From: Clostridium brassicae
Lineage (GTDB): Bacteria; Bacillota; Clostridia; Clostridiales; Clostridiaceae
DNA length: 64,000 nucleotides
Assembly: GCF_026738875.1 (NCBI RefSeq)
Contig: NZ_JAPQFJ010000010.1
Coordinates: forward strand, 91,780-155,779
Reading direction: 5' to 3'
The notes beneath the pieces were generated by a model. It saw only the letters and a program-made list of their open reading frames with translations. It did not search any database and was not told the DNA's origin. Below are positions 26,511 to 34,667 of the stretch, piece after piece; position 1 is the first letter of the stretch, and each line of letters starts with the position of its first letter. Made by a program: the position numbers and the translations under genes.

Positions 26511-27238
26511 TATAGAGTGATAGAATCAGTTTTTAATTTATAAACCATATCTTTTCTTTCTACTATTATATTAACTTTTTGAGATATTTGATTATCCTCT
26601 GAAAGTTGAGTTAAAAGTTCTTTAGTTGGATTAATAGCAGTTGGATGTTTAACAGATTTTAACATTGAAAAATCTCCAGCAGTATCTCCATAAGCATAAC
26701 TTTGATCTAAGTCTATATTGTATTTTTCAATAAAGTTTACTATGGCTTTATTTTTGTTTAAGCTATCCCACATAGGAATAATTTCTCCAGTATATAAAGA
26801 GTTTTTATCTACTAAATATTTTGTTCCTATAAAATCATCAAAATCATGTTTGATTGACATTTCTTTTACTAATTCTTCAGGGCTTCCAGATATAGTTATT
26901 ATAATATGTCCTTGAGATTTATGCCATGCTATTCTATCTCGTGTATAGGTATAAACTCTATCTCCTTTTTGTTCAATCACCTTTTTTGCAATAAATTCTA
27001 CTTGAGTTTTATGAAGTCCTTTAATTGCTTCTACATATATATCTGCCATTTTAACTAAGTAATCATCATAATTACCTATTCTTTTATCCCATTTCATATA
27101 ATCTTCTCTTAAATTGTTGTACCAAGTTTCAGGTGGAATTATTTCTGATTTAATTAGTTTTTTAAATATTTCAGTTATCATACCTTCTCTATACAAAGTA
27201 CCATCAATATCGAAAAATGCTGCAATACGTTTTCCCAT
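26510..27238 (-). CDS. HAD-IB family phosphatase
   Basis: A 242-residue haloacid-dehalogenase-type hydrolase. Motif I FFDIDGTLYR (residues 8-17) supplies the nucleophile Asp and the general acid Asp. Motif II is in ITISGSPEE, and motif III/IV in YAYGDTAGDFSML. The helical cap between about residues 20 and 95 is of SerB-like type IB. Substrates in this group include phosphoserine and other small phosphomonoesters, and cannot be assigned here. It is transcribed alone toward the inverted repeat at 26401. Confidence 0.88.
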   Translation of the reverse strand: MGKRIAAFFDIDGTLYREGMITEIFKKLIKSEIIPPETWYNNLREDYMKWDKRIGNYDDYLVKMADIYVEAIKGLHKTQVEFIAKKVIEQKGDRVYTYTRDRIAWHKSQGHIIITISGSPEELVKEMSIKHDFDDFIGTKYLVDKNSLYTGEIIPMWDSLNKNKAIVNFIEKYNIDLDQSYAYGDTAGDFSMLKSVKHPTAINPTKELLTQLSEDNQISQKVNIIVERKDMVYKLKTDSITL

Positions 27239-27725
27239 ATAAATTCATCTCCTTCCTATAGTACATATTGTATTCAAAATTTAAAAAAAGTTTTAATAAA
27301 GATTATACAATAAAAAGGTTAAATATACAATCAGTGGATACAAATTTTTATAATAGTTTATGCATTAAAATCTGTTTTAGCCAAATGAATATAAGCAGTT
27401 ATTTTAATTTTGAATTATAGGGTAAAATATATAAATAGAAATATAGGATTTATCCGATGTCTAAACATTCTACATAAATGATATATAAATAAAAAATATA
27501 AAAAAGAGAAAAATAATAAGATAAGATTCAGTATTTAAAGTACACTTATTATAAAATATTATGTTTTTAAGTAATTGCTTATTTTGCTAATTTGAAAAAC
27601 AGCATACTTTTAAAGTAAAGACTTGATAAGTTGACTAGAGTATTGTAGTGAATTAAAATAGAATAAGCTTAGATTATGGTATATAATTGATCTAATGATA
27701 TTAACATAGAGAAGGAGAAAATCAA
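27239..27725. other. intergenic region with repeat fragment
   Basis: A 487-base AT-rich gap between divergent genes. Bases 27442-27472 (ATTTATCCGATGTCTAAACAT and flanks) match the start of the dispersed repeat at 15775. TATAAT at about 27680 could be the -10 of cvfB. No open frame is supported. Confidence 0.5.
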
Positions 27726-28568
27726 ATGATTGAAATAGGAAAAATTCAAGTACTAAAGGTGGCCAAAATTTCAAAAATAGGTGCTTATTTAAATGCTGAA
27801 ACAGATAATGAAGAGGATAATATATTACTACCAAACAATCAACTAGATGATAATGTACAGGTAGGAGATGAATTAGAAGTATTTATATATAGAGACTCCG
27901 AAGATAGGATTATTGCTACAAGAAAGAAGCCTTTAGTTGAGGTTGGTGAACTTGCCAAACTTGAAGTTAAAGAAACAACTAGTATAGGTGCATTTCTTGA
28001 CATGGGTCTTGAAAAGGATTTGTTACTTCCTTTTAAAGAACAAAAATACAAAGTCATACCTGGTAATAAGTATTTAGTTGGAGTATATATTGATAAAAGT
28101 GATAGATTAACTGCTACAACTTATATAGCTAAATTTTTAAAAACCGATAGTGAGTATAAAAAACATGATAAAGTAAAAGGAACTGTTTATTCTGTTAATC
28201 CAGAACTAGGTGTTTTAGTAGCAGTAGACAATAAGTATAAAGGATTAATTCCTAAAAACTATTATTTTGAGAGAATAGAGGTAGGACAGGAAGTTGAAGC
28301 AGTAGTAACTAGAGTTAGAGATGATGGTAAACTTGATTTATCTACAAGAGAACCTGCATATAAGGAAATAAATAATGATGCAGAAATGATTTTAAACAAA
28401 ATGGAAAGATATGATGGAGTACTTCCATTAAATGATAAAAGCAGTCCTGAAGAAATTAAAGATAGACTTAAAATTAGTAAAGCTGCTTTTAAAAGGGCTG
28501 TAGGAAGATTATTAAAAGAGGGAAAAATTGAGCAAACAGAAAGAGGATTAAAACTTAAAAAAATGTAG
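27726..28568 (+). CDS. cvfB: S1 RNA-binding protein CvfB/YitL-like
   Basis: A 280-residue protein with three tandem S1-type beta barrels (starting near residues 6, 70 and 145; the third holds VKGTVYSVNPELGVLVAVDN) and a C-terminal winged helix (about 220-280, SSPEEIKDRLKISKAAFKRA). This matches CvfB of Staphylococcus and YitL of Bacillus, which bind RNA and affect virulence gene expression post-transcriptionally. An AGAAGGAG site precedes the ATG. hutP follows after 10 bases, so the two RNA-binding proteins are co-expressed. Confidence 0.9.
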   Translation: MIEIGKIQVLKVAKISKIGAYLNAETDNEEDNILLPNNQLDDNVQVGDELEVFIYRDSEDRIIATRKKPLVEVGELAKLEVKETTSIGAFLDMGLEKDLLLPFKEQKYKVIPGNKYLVGVYIDKSDRLTATTYIAKFLKTDSEYKKHDKVKGTVYSVNPELGVLVAVDNKYKGLIPKNYYFERIEVGQEVEAVVTRVRDDGKLDLSTREPAYKEINNDAEMILNKMERYDGVLPLNDKSSPEEIKDRLKISKAAFKRAVGRLLKEGKIEQTERGLKLKKM

Positions 28569-28578
28569 GGGTGAGAAA

Positions 28579-28998
28579 ATGAAAGTAAATAGTGTTGAAG
28601 TCGCTAAAGCTTCCATAAAAATGGCCACATCAGACAGAACAGAAGAAAAAATGCTTCAAGAGCTTTTTAAGGAAAAAAACATTTTAACAGCTGCAGTAGA
28701 TATAGGAGGAAATTTAAATAATTCTATTTCTAAAATTATGGAAAGAGCTTTGGTAGCATCTAAAAGAATGGGGATTATAAAAGACTGCCACATTCATGAT
28801 GGAGCTGTAGTTGGAGCTGCAAGAGAAGCCATACTTCAAGTTTCAGCTAAAGCCAATGGTTTAAACTTAGGAGGCAAAATAGGTATTGCTAGATGTGATG
28901 AACATATAAGTGTATGTATTTTTGCAAGTATTGGTTTACTTCATTTAAATGAAGTAGTAATAGGACTTGGACATCGTTCTATACCAATAGATAAATAG
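28579..28998 (+). CDS. hutP: HutP-family RNA-binding antiterminator
   Basis: A 139-residue protein of the HutP family, whose Bacillus member binds L-histidine and Mg2+ and prevents termination in the histidine-use operon by binding UAG repeats. Conserved parts are ALVASKRMGII, HIHDGAVVGAAREAI and LGHRSIP, including H71, H73 and H132, candidates for metal contact. No histidine-degradation gene occurs in this window, so the target is unknown. It is the second gene of the cvfB unit and is followed by a hairpin. Confidence 0.9.
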   Translation: MKVNSVEVAKASIKMATSDRTEEKMLQELFKEKNILTAAVDIGGNLNNSISKIMERALVASKRMGIIKDCHIHDGAVVGAAREAILQVSAKANGLNLGGKIGIARCDEHISVCIFASIGLLHLNEVVIGLGHRSIPIDK

Positions 28999-29000
28999 GG

Positions 29001-29049
29001 TTTTCATTTCAGATTGAGTTTTTACTTAATCTGAAATGAAAAAGTTTTT
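29001..29049 (+). terminator. terminator after hutP
   Basis: A 15-bp perfect stem (29001-29015 with 29029-29043), followed by GTTTTTA. Confidence 0.8.
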
Positions 29050-29213
29050 AGAGAGGGATGTAACAAACCTTATTCGATATTAAAAATCTCAAAATTCCTA
29101 CAATTTTATACTAAGATATATAAACAATGTGAGATGTAAATGTAAAAAAAGTTATTTACTAGTTAAAAATAAAGATTTTTATATTAACTATGTGGAAAAG
29201 ATATAATAGTTTG

Positions 29214-29254
29214 AGCTAATAATTATTAAAATTGATAATTATTAGCTTTTTTTG
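29214..29254 (+). terminator. second terminator in the hutP-ceo gap
   Basis: AGCTAATAATTAT (29214-29226) pairs with ATAATTATTAGCT (29235-29247), followed by seven T residues. TATAAT at about 29202 lies only 12 bases upstream. The hairpin may belong to a very short transcript or to the leader of the gene at 29347. Confidence 0.75.
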
Positions 29255-29346
29255 AAAATTATCTGAATATTTAAGCGATTAATGTTATAATTTTATTAAA
29301 TTAGAAAATAGAGTAATTTATAAAACTTTAAGAAGGAGGAGGGTAT

Positions 29347-30288
29347 ATGAAGTTAGGTTTTATTATTCCTAGTTTTTCAAATGAGAGAAGGGTGGCATTG
29401 CTTCCTAAGCACATAAAGAATTTTGAAAATGAAATATTTATAGAAGATAATTTTGGTATGAATTTGGATATAAGTAATGAAGAGTATGAGAAAGTAGGAT
29501 GTACTATTTTAAAAAGAAAAGAGATATTTTTAGAATGTGATGCTGTATTTTCTCTTAAGGTTATAAAGGAAGAAGATTATAAATATATAAGAGAAAATCA
29601 AATGATAATAGGATGGACTCATCCTTTTGGCTCTGGTAAAGATTTTATGGATCAGCAGGGTAAGCCTAAAAGTTTAATCATAGTTGATTTAGATAATATA
29701 CATCCATCAGTATTTTATAAAGATATTGAAAAACCTATAAATTGGATAAAACCAAATTTTATAAGAGATAACAGCTATATTGCAGGCTATTCTGCGGTAA
29801 TTCATGCTATTATAAATTTCGGGTTAATACCAGATAACAATACAAGGGTAGCTATTCTAGGGTCAGGTAATGTATCACAAGGAGCTTTTAATGCTATAGC
29901 TAAATTTACTGATAATATAAGAATGTTTTACAGGAAAACTCTAAATGAATTCCAAGATTGTTTAGATGAATTTGATATAATAATAAATGGTATAGAGCTA
30001 GATTTTAATAAAGATAATCTCCATATAATCACTTTAGAACAACAAAAAAAATTAAAGAAACATTGTTTAGTAATAGATGCAGCAGCTAATGCAGGAAGAG
30101 CAATAGAAGGTAGTGTTAACACCTGTATAGACAAGCCTATATATGTAAAAGATAATGTTAATTATTATGTAGTTAATAATGCTCCCTCAATTTTTTATAG
30201 AACAGTCAGTGAAAAAATAAGCAAATCTTTTAGTGAAAATATATATAGTAAAGATGTTAAAATATTCAGAAATTTAGTTACTAAATAA
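29347..30288 (+). CDS. ceo: N5-(carboxyethyl)ornithine synthase
   Basis: A 313-residue NAD(P)H-dependent opine-type dehydrogenase that reductively condenses ornithine (or lysine) with pyruvate. It is recognised from FIIPSFSNERRVALLPKHIK, IIGWTHPFGSGKDFM, the Rossmann motif VAILGSGNVSQGAF and the C-terminal NNAPSIFYRTVSE. The N-terminal half is related to alanine dehydrogenase. The length fits the lactococcal enzyme. The start follows AGAAGGAGGAGG. It stands alone with terminators on the left. The biological use of the product in clostridia is unclear. Confidence 0.87.
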   Translation: MKLGFIIPSFSNERRVALLPKHIKNFENEIFIEDNFGMNLDISNEEYEKVGCTILKRKEIFLECDAVFSLKVIKEEDYKYIRENQMIIGWTHPFGSGKDFMDQQGKPKSLIIVDLDNIHPSVFYKDIEKPINWIKPNFIRDNSYIAGYSAVIHAIINFGLIPDNNTRVAILGSGNVSQGAFNAIAKFTDNIRMFYRKTLNEFQDCLDEFDIIINGIELDFNKDNLHIITLEQQKKLKKHCLVIDAAANAGRAIEGSVNTCIDKPIYVKDNVNYYVVNNAPSIFYRTVSEKISKSFSENIYSKDVKIFRNLVTK

Positions 30289-30556
30289 TTAAATTATTAA
30301 TAAGAAAAATTATTAATAAAAAAAATTATTTTTCTACATAAATTATAGACGATGAGTGGCAAACACACAAAGTCAAAGTTAAAGTTCAATTCTAAAACCA
30401 AAGAGAGAAGTAAAGTATAAATATATGTATAAATTTAGAGTTACTAACTTAGTAGCTCTATTTATTTGCATATAAATAAAACAAATAAAATCACTAGCTA
30501 AGTTGGTGGTTATTTATTTTATGTAAAATTAGTTGCTTTAGATATTATTAGATTTT
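30289..30556. other. intergenic region with AT-rich hairpins
   Basis: GAGTTACTA/TAGTAGCTC (30439-30459) is a small stem followed by TATTTATTTG. A second imperfect stem lies near 30480-30525. Neither has a clean T tract. A 22-codon ATG frame at 30352 lacks a ribosome site. No other feature is seen. Confidence 0.4.
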
Positions 30557-30605
30557 TTGACAAAAATGTGATTGATGTGTATAATGTGATGTAACAACAT
30601 ACACA
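30557..30605 (+). promoter_or_regulatory. consensus promoter and likely GntR operator
   Basis: TTGACA (30557-30562), a 17-base spacer and TATAAT (30580-30585) form a perfect sigma-A promoter. TGTGTAT (30576-30582) and ATACACA (30599-30605) form an inverted repeat across the -10 and start point, well placed for repression by the GntR protein encoded immediately downstream. Confidence 0.82.
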
Positions 30606-30620
30606 GCTAGGAGGGATAAG

Positions 30621-30995
30621 TTGAATATTGTTCTTTCAAATACTTCAGAAAAACCTTTGTATCAGCAAATTAAAGAGCAAATAAAGTCATCAATATTAAA
30701 AGGTGAACTAAAAAATGGAGAGCTATTACCATCTATTCGTAATTTTTCTACGGATCTAAGGGTTAGTATATTAACTATTCGTAGAGTGTATGATGAATTG
30801 GAAAAAGAGGGATTTGTAAAAAGTCAGGCAGGTAAAGGAACTTTTGTATTAGCTGGGAATATAGATTTAATCAAAGATACAAAAAGATTAATGGTAGAGG
30901 ATAAAATGTTTGAGATGGTTTCCACAGCAAAGACTATGGGTATAAGTAAAAAAGAGCTTATGGATATGATGGATATTATTTATGAGGAGGTATAA
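30621..30995 (+). CDS. GntR-family regulator, YtrA type
   Basis: A 124-residue repressor-like protein. A winged helix (residues 8-75: PLYQQIKEQIKSSILKGELK, LPSIRNFSTDLRVSILTIRR, GFVKSQAGKGTF) is followed by a short helical dimerisation tail. It has no large effector domain, which defines the YtrA subfamily, usually autogenous controllers of ABC transporters that respond to antibiotics or cell-wall stress. The start is TTG after AGGAGG. The ABC ATPase gene begins three bases after its stop codon. Confidence 0.92.
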   Translation: MNIVLSNTSEKPLYQQIKEQIKSSILKGELKNGELLPSIRNFSTDLRVSILTIRRVYDELEKEGFVKSQAGKGTFVLAGNIDLIKDTKRLMVEDKMFEMVSTAKTMGISKKELMDMMDIIYEEV

Positions 30996-30998
30996 GTT

Positions 30999-31850
30999 GT
31001 GAGAGATGTATTAAATGTTTGCGGAGTTTCAAAAAAATTTAAAAATTTTAGCCTAAATAATGTATCTTTTCATATTGAAGAAAACTGTATCACAGGATTT
31101 CTTGGAAAAAATGGTGCAGGTAAAACTACATTGATAAAGATTTTATTGGGGTTATTAAAAAATGATAGTGGGGAAATTACATTCTTTTCAAACAAATATC
31201 AAGATGATGATTCTTTGATAAAAAATAAAATAGGTGTTGTTTTAGATGATGGATTTTTCTATGAAAATCTAACTCTAAATGAAATGAAAAATGTAATTGC
31301 TGCTTGCTATACTTCTTGGGATGAAGAAGCTTATGGAGAATACTTAAAAAAATTTCAATTAAATCCAAAGCAATCAATAGGAACTTTGTCAAAAGGAATG
31401 AAGCTTAAATATTCTTTGGCATTGGCTTTATCTCATGGTGCTGATTTTCTTATTATGGATGAGCCAACTTCTGGACTTGACCCAGAAATACGAAAAGAAT
31501 TGATGGATATATTAAATGAATTTGTCCAAGAAGAAGGAAAAAGTGCATTTTTTTCAACGCATATTACTAGCGATTTGGAGCGATGTGCTGATGAAATCAT
31601 AATTATTGATAAGGGAAAAATTGTAGAACAAGCAGGAAAAGATGATTTAATAGAATCCTATCGTTTAATAAAAGGTTCACTAGATGATTTAGAAAAAATA
31701 AAGGAAGTTCCTTTTAAAATACTTGATCAATCAAGGTATAGTTTTATAGGTATTACAAGAGAGTTTGAGGCAATGCAATCACTAAATTCTAATATTATTA
31801 TGGAAAAAGCAAATTTAGAAGATATATTTTTAACAGTGGTAGGAGAGTGA
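30999..31850 (+). CDS. ABC transporter ATPase
   Basis: A 283-residue ATPase: Walker A GKNGAGKTTL, Q loop DDGFFYENLT, signature LSKGMKLKYSLALALS, Walker B FLIMDEPTSGLDP and H-loop STHI. The last 70 residues resemble the regulatory tail of export-type ATPases. The start is GTG after GAGGAGG. It lies between the YtrA-type regulator and a small ABC-2 permease, as in Bacillus ytr/bac-resistance type units, suggesting export of a peptide or drug. Confidence 0.93.
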   Translation: MRDVLNVCGVSKKFKNFSLNNVSFHIEENCITGFLGKNGAGKTTLIKILLGLLKNDSGEITFFSNKYQDDDSLIKNKIGVVLDDGFFYENLTLNEMKNVIAACYTSWDEEAYGEYLKKFQLNPKQSIGTLSKGMKLKYSLALALSHGADFLIMDEPTSGLDPEIRKELMDILNEFVQEEGKSAFFSTHITSDLERCADEIIIIDKGKIVEQAGKDDLIESYRLIKGSLDDLEKIKEVPFKILDQSRYSFIGITREFEAMQSLNSNIIMEKANLEDIFLTVVGE

Positions 31851-31854
31851 TAAT

Positions 31855-32511
31855 GTGAAGGTAATTTACAGTCTATTTAAGAAAGACTTTTTACTAATAA
31901 AGAAGTATTTATTAACTATTATTATATTTATTGTGGTGGCTCCTATATTTATTTCATACAGAACCCCTGTATTTCAGAACAATGGAAATATTCTTTATGG
32001 TATATTAGTACTGATGATGACATTTATGGTGTATCATTCAGTATCTATGGAGGAAATGAAGCAAAAAGGTGAAATTTATCTTAGAATAACACCTATGTCA
32101 ATTAAAAAAGTTATTATAGCAAAATATGTTGTTGTTACTTTTTCCTTTATAGTAACTACAATTTTATTTTTAATATTATCGAAGGTATCAATGACACATA
32201 TAGGAAAAGTAGATATAAAAAATGTATTGCTGATTTCTGTATTAATAGAAATATTTTTTGGAATTTATATTCCTATGACATTTAAGTTTGGATATGTTAA
32301 ATTACAAATAATTAGTACAGGCATAATGTTCATATCTCCATTTGTCATACCATTAATTGTAAAACATTTAGGAAATGGTATGTCATTAATAGCTAATATT
32401 CAAAATAGTTCCATCTGGATGGTTGCGGGTTTATCGTTATTGATAATATGTGCATCCATCAGCCTTGGTACTATGGCATCAAATAAGATTATTGAGAACA
32501 AAGAGTATTAG
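31855..32511 (+). CDS. ABC-2 type permease
   Basis: A 218-residue protein with six predicted helices and no soluble domain. It begins KVIYSLFKKDFLLIKKYLLT, typical of ABC-2 permeases, and has the amphipathic EEMKQKGEIYLRITPMSIKK elbow. It starts with GTG four bases after the ATPase stop codon and presumably dimerises to form the pore driven by that ATPase. Substrate unknown. Confidence 0.88.
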   Translation: MKVIYSLFKKDFLLIKKYLLTIIIFIVVAPIFISYRTPVFQNNGNILYGILVLMMTFMVYHSVSMEEMKQKGEIYLRITPMSIKKVIIAKYVVVTFSFIVTTILFLILSKVSMTHIGKVDIKNVLLISVLIEIFFGIYIPMTFKFGYVKLQIISTGIMFISPFVIPLIVKHLGNGMSLIANIQNSSIWMVAGLSLLIICASISLGTMASNKIIENKEY

Positions 32512-32523
32512 GATGGTGATTAG

Positions 32524-32922
32524 ATGGAACAAAATGCACAAGCTATTTTAATTTTTGGAGTTGCAGCAGCATCTTGTATAGTGTATTCTATATATCAGTG
32601 TGTTAGCTTTATGAGGAATAAAGATAAAATAAGCTACACAATAGCAACAATAATTCATACAAATACTCTTGCACCAGAAACAATGAAAAGAAATAACTCT
32701 AGATGGGCTAGCGTAAGTTTTAGAGTAGAGGGAAAAGAGTACGTATCCTCAAACAGAATTCAAGTTCCCATGAATGCTTCTATAGGTGATCAAATAAAAA
32801 TTGCTTACTATAAAGATAATCCTATAGAACTTTTTACACCAAGTTTGAAAAAATCAGGGATATTTTTTGTGATTGGTATTTTGTGTATAGTACTTATGAT
32901 TTATATTAAGTATAATAGTTAA
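32524..32922 (+). CDS. DUF3592-like membrane protein
   Basis: A 132-residue protein with membrane helices at residues 8-30 and 108-126 and an extracytoplasmic or cytosolic beta domain between them (WASVSFRVEGKEYVSSNRIQ, GDQIKIAYYKDNP). The segment IGDQIKIAYYKDNPIE is the DUF3592 signature of unknown function. It begins 12 bases after the permease gene and is part of the same operon. Confidence 0.78.
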   Translation: MEQNAQAILIFGVAAASCIVYSIYQCVSFMRNKDKISYTIATIIHTNTLAPETMKRNNSRWASVSFRVEGKEYVSSNRIQVPMNASIGDQIKIAYYKDNPIELFTPSLKKSGIFFVIGILCIVLMIYIKYNS

Positions 32923-33008
32923 GTGTAGGGTATTTAGTATTATTTTTAGTAAATTAAAATTATTAGTATAGTTTTTGCTTGAAAAATTTTAGTGTATTGG
33001 GGATATTT

Positions 33009-34154
33009 ATGAATAATGAGTCACAAAACAACAGAGTTAAAAATTTATTAAAAAAATTAATTACCATTATATTGTTTACAGGAATGGGTTCTATAATCGG
33101 TGTAATCATAGGAATGTTATCTGAAGGAGACATTTTTATGATTATAGCATGTTTTATTCTTTTTGGACTAGCATTTACACTACAATTAATTCTGCATGAA
33201 GTGGGACATTTAATTTGTGGAATCTGGTCTGGATATGAATTTGTATCTTTCAGAGTTGGAACTCTAACATTTATAAAAGAAAACAATAAAATAGTATTAA
33301 AAAAATTCAAAGTTATGGGAACAGGCGGACAGTGTCTTATGATGCCTCCAAAAGGAAATGGAGATGATTGTCCCTATATTCTTTATAATTTAGGCGGAAT
33401 ATTAATGAATTTTTTAGTATCATGTTTATGCATGATTTTGTATATGCTATTTCCTATGCCCAAATTAGTAGAATCATTTTTAATTTTAACTAGTATTAGT
33501 GGTATCTATGATTTAATTATGAATGGTATTCCTATGAAAGTAGGAGGGATTGCTAATGATGGATACAATATGTTTTCTATGAAAAATGATTCACTTTCAA
33601 GATATTCATTCTACATACAACTTAGAGTGAATGGGCTTCTTCATCAGGGAGTACGAATGAAGGATATGCCTATTAGCTGGTATAAGCTTCCTAGTGAGGC
33701 TGACTTAAATAATTCATTAATTAGTAGTGTGAAATGCTTAGAGGCCAGTTATTATCATGACAGAAAAGAATTTGATAAAGCAAAGGAATGTTATGAAAAT
33801 TTATTAAATGATGCTCCTAATTTAATCAAGTTATTTAAAAATGAAATCAATTGTGAACTTATTTTTTACGAAATTATAGGGGAGTGTAGAAAAGAAATAA
33901 TTGATCAGTTATATACTAAAGAATTAAAAAAGTATATAAAATTAACTGATTGTTATATAACAAGAAAACGCTTGATGTATGCTTATGCTTTGATAATAGA
34001 AAAGGATACAATAAAAGCAGACAAACTATTAAATGAAATTGAAGTAGTTAAAAAAACATATCCAGTTAAAGGTGAAGTTGAAAGTGAACTAGAAATAATA
34101 GATTATATAAAACAAAAGTATTTATATGATGGCAAAGAGCTATTATGTAAATGA
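33009..34154 (+). CDS. M50-like membrane metalloprotease with helical tail
   Basis: A 381-residue membrane protein. The zinc-binding HEVGH (H63, E64, H67) sits in a hydrophobic helix. LGGILMNFLVS resembles the LAGP..N segment, and PMKVGGIANDGYNMF resembles the third-ligand motif of site-2-type proteases. Residues 215-381 are soluble and TPR-like (YYHDRKEFDKAKECYENLLN). The start at ATG 33009 follows TTGGGGA; the in-frame TTG at 32979 lacks a ribosome site. It closes the GntR-ABC operon and may process a peptide or control resistance, which is inference. Confidence 0.82.
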   Translation: MNNESQNNRVKNLLKKLITIILFTGMGSIIGVIIGMLSEGDIFMIIACFILFGLAFTLQLILHEVGHLICGIWSGYEFVSFRVGTLTFIKENNKIVLKKFKVMGTGGQCLMMPPKGNGDDCPYILYNLGGILMNFLVSCLCMILYMLFPMPKLVESFLILTSISGIYDLIMNGIPMKVGGIANDGYNMFSMKNDSLSRYSFYIQLRVNGLLHQGVRMKDMPISWYKLPSEADLNNSLISSVKCLEASYYHDRKEFDKAKECYENLLNDAPNLIKLFKNEINCELIFYEIIGECRKEIIDQLYTKELKKYIKLTDCYITRKRLMYAYALIIEKDTIKADKLLNEIEVVKKTYPVKGEVESELEIIDYIKQKYLYDGKELLCK

Positions 34155-34265
34155 AAAAATCCATAATCCTAAAACTATATAGCTTTTATTATTCACTGCT
34201 TAGAAAACTTTAGTTATAAAAAGTAGATAAACATATTTTTTAGTATGGCAAACTACAAAAGCCTA

Positions 34266-34294
34266 TTGACAAACATATGATTTCATAGTAAAAT
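34266..34294 (+). promoter_or_regulatory. promoter of the TrpXYZ-like operon
   Basis: TTGACA (34266-34271), a 17-base spacer and TAAAAT (34289-34294). Transcription should start near 34301, giving a leader of about 185 bases before the terminator at 34459. Confidence 0.85.
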
Positions 34295-34300
34295 ATATAC

Positions 34301-34486
34301 AATTTATCGTTAAACTTGTAGAATGGAAGATTTATTTTTGTATTATTGAAGTATGGTAGGAAAATAGTAGAATGGTAGAATAGTAGGAGATATAGAGTTT
34401 ATAAGCGATGAGATATGATTGGGTATCTTATTGTTTTATAAGTGTATTTATGTATAATAAAACTCTCCTTAAGGAGAGTTTTTTGT
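34301..34486 (+). promoter_or_regulatory. attenuator-like leader with NAG-rich tract
   Basis: Between promoter and terminator, 34319-34397 is poor in C and holds many TAG/GAG triplets (34357, 34365, 34368, 34376, 34381, 34384, 34387, 34393). A long stem (CGATGAGATA pairing with TATCTTATTG, extended by TTATAA on both sides) spans 34399-34441. The terminator AAAACTCTCC / GGAGAGTTTT (34459-34482) with TTTTTT follows. GAGTTTAT at 34395 could pair with ATAAAACTC of the terminator arm as an antiterminator. Confidence 0.6.
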
Positions 34487-34667
34487 TTAACAAATAAATG
34501 ATGATTTAATAAAATTTATTTAAATTCTTTGATTAGATTTTAAAAATTAGCAACTTCAATAGAGTAAAGAGTTGCTTAAGAAATACTTAAATAAAGATTT
34601 TAAAATCAAAATTTATTTAAAATATATTCCATAAAGATAGATTTATTAAATTTAGGAGGATGGTAGT

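Noticed and set aside
30352..30420. 22-codon basic peptide frame (MSGKHTKSKLKFNSKTKERS)
   Set aside because: Considered as a peptide precursor for the ABC/M50 operon, but no ribosome site or promoter precedes it and it lies outside the operon.
34357..34397. Canonical HutP or TRAP binding site
   Set aside because: Triplet spacing is irregular: too few triplets at 2-3 base spacing for TRAP, and not the regular four-base spacing of the Bacillus HutP site. Kept only as a hypothesis in the findings.
34319..34397. CRISPR-like short repeats
   Set aside because: The TAG units are too short and irregular, with no spacers and no cas genes.
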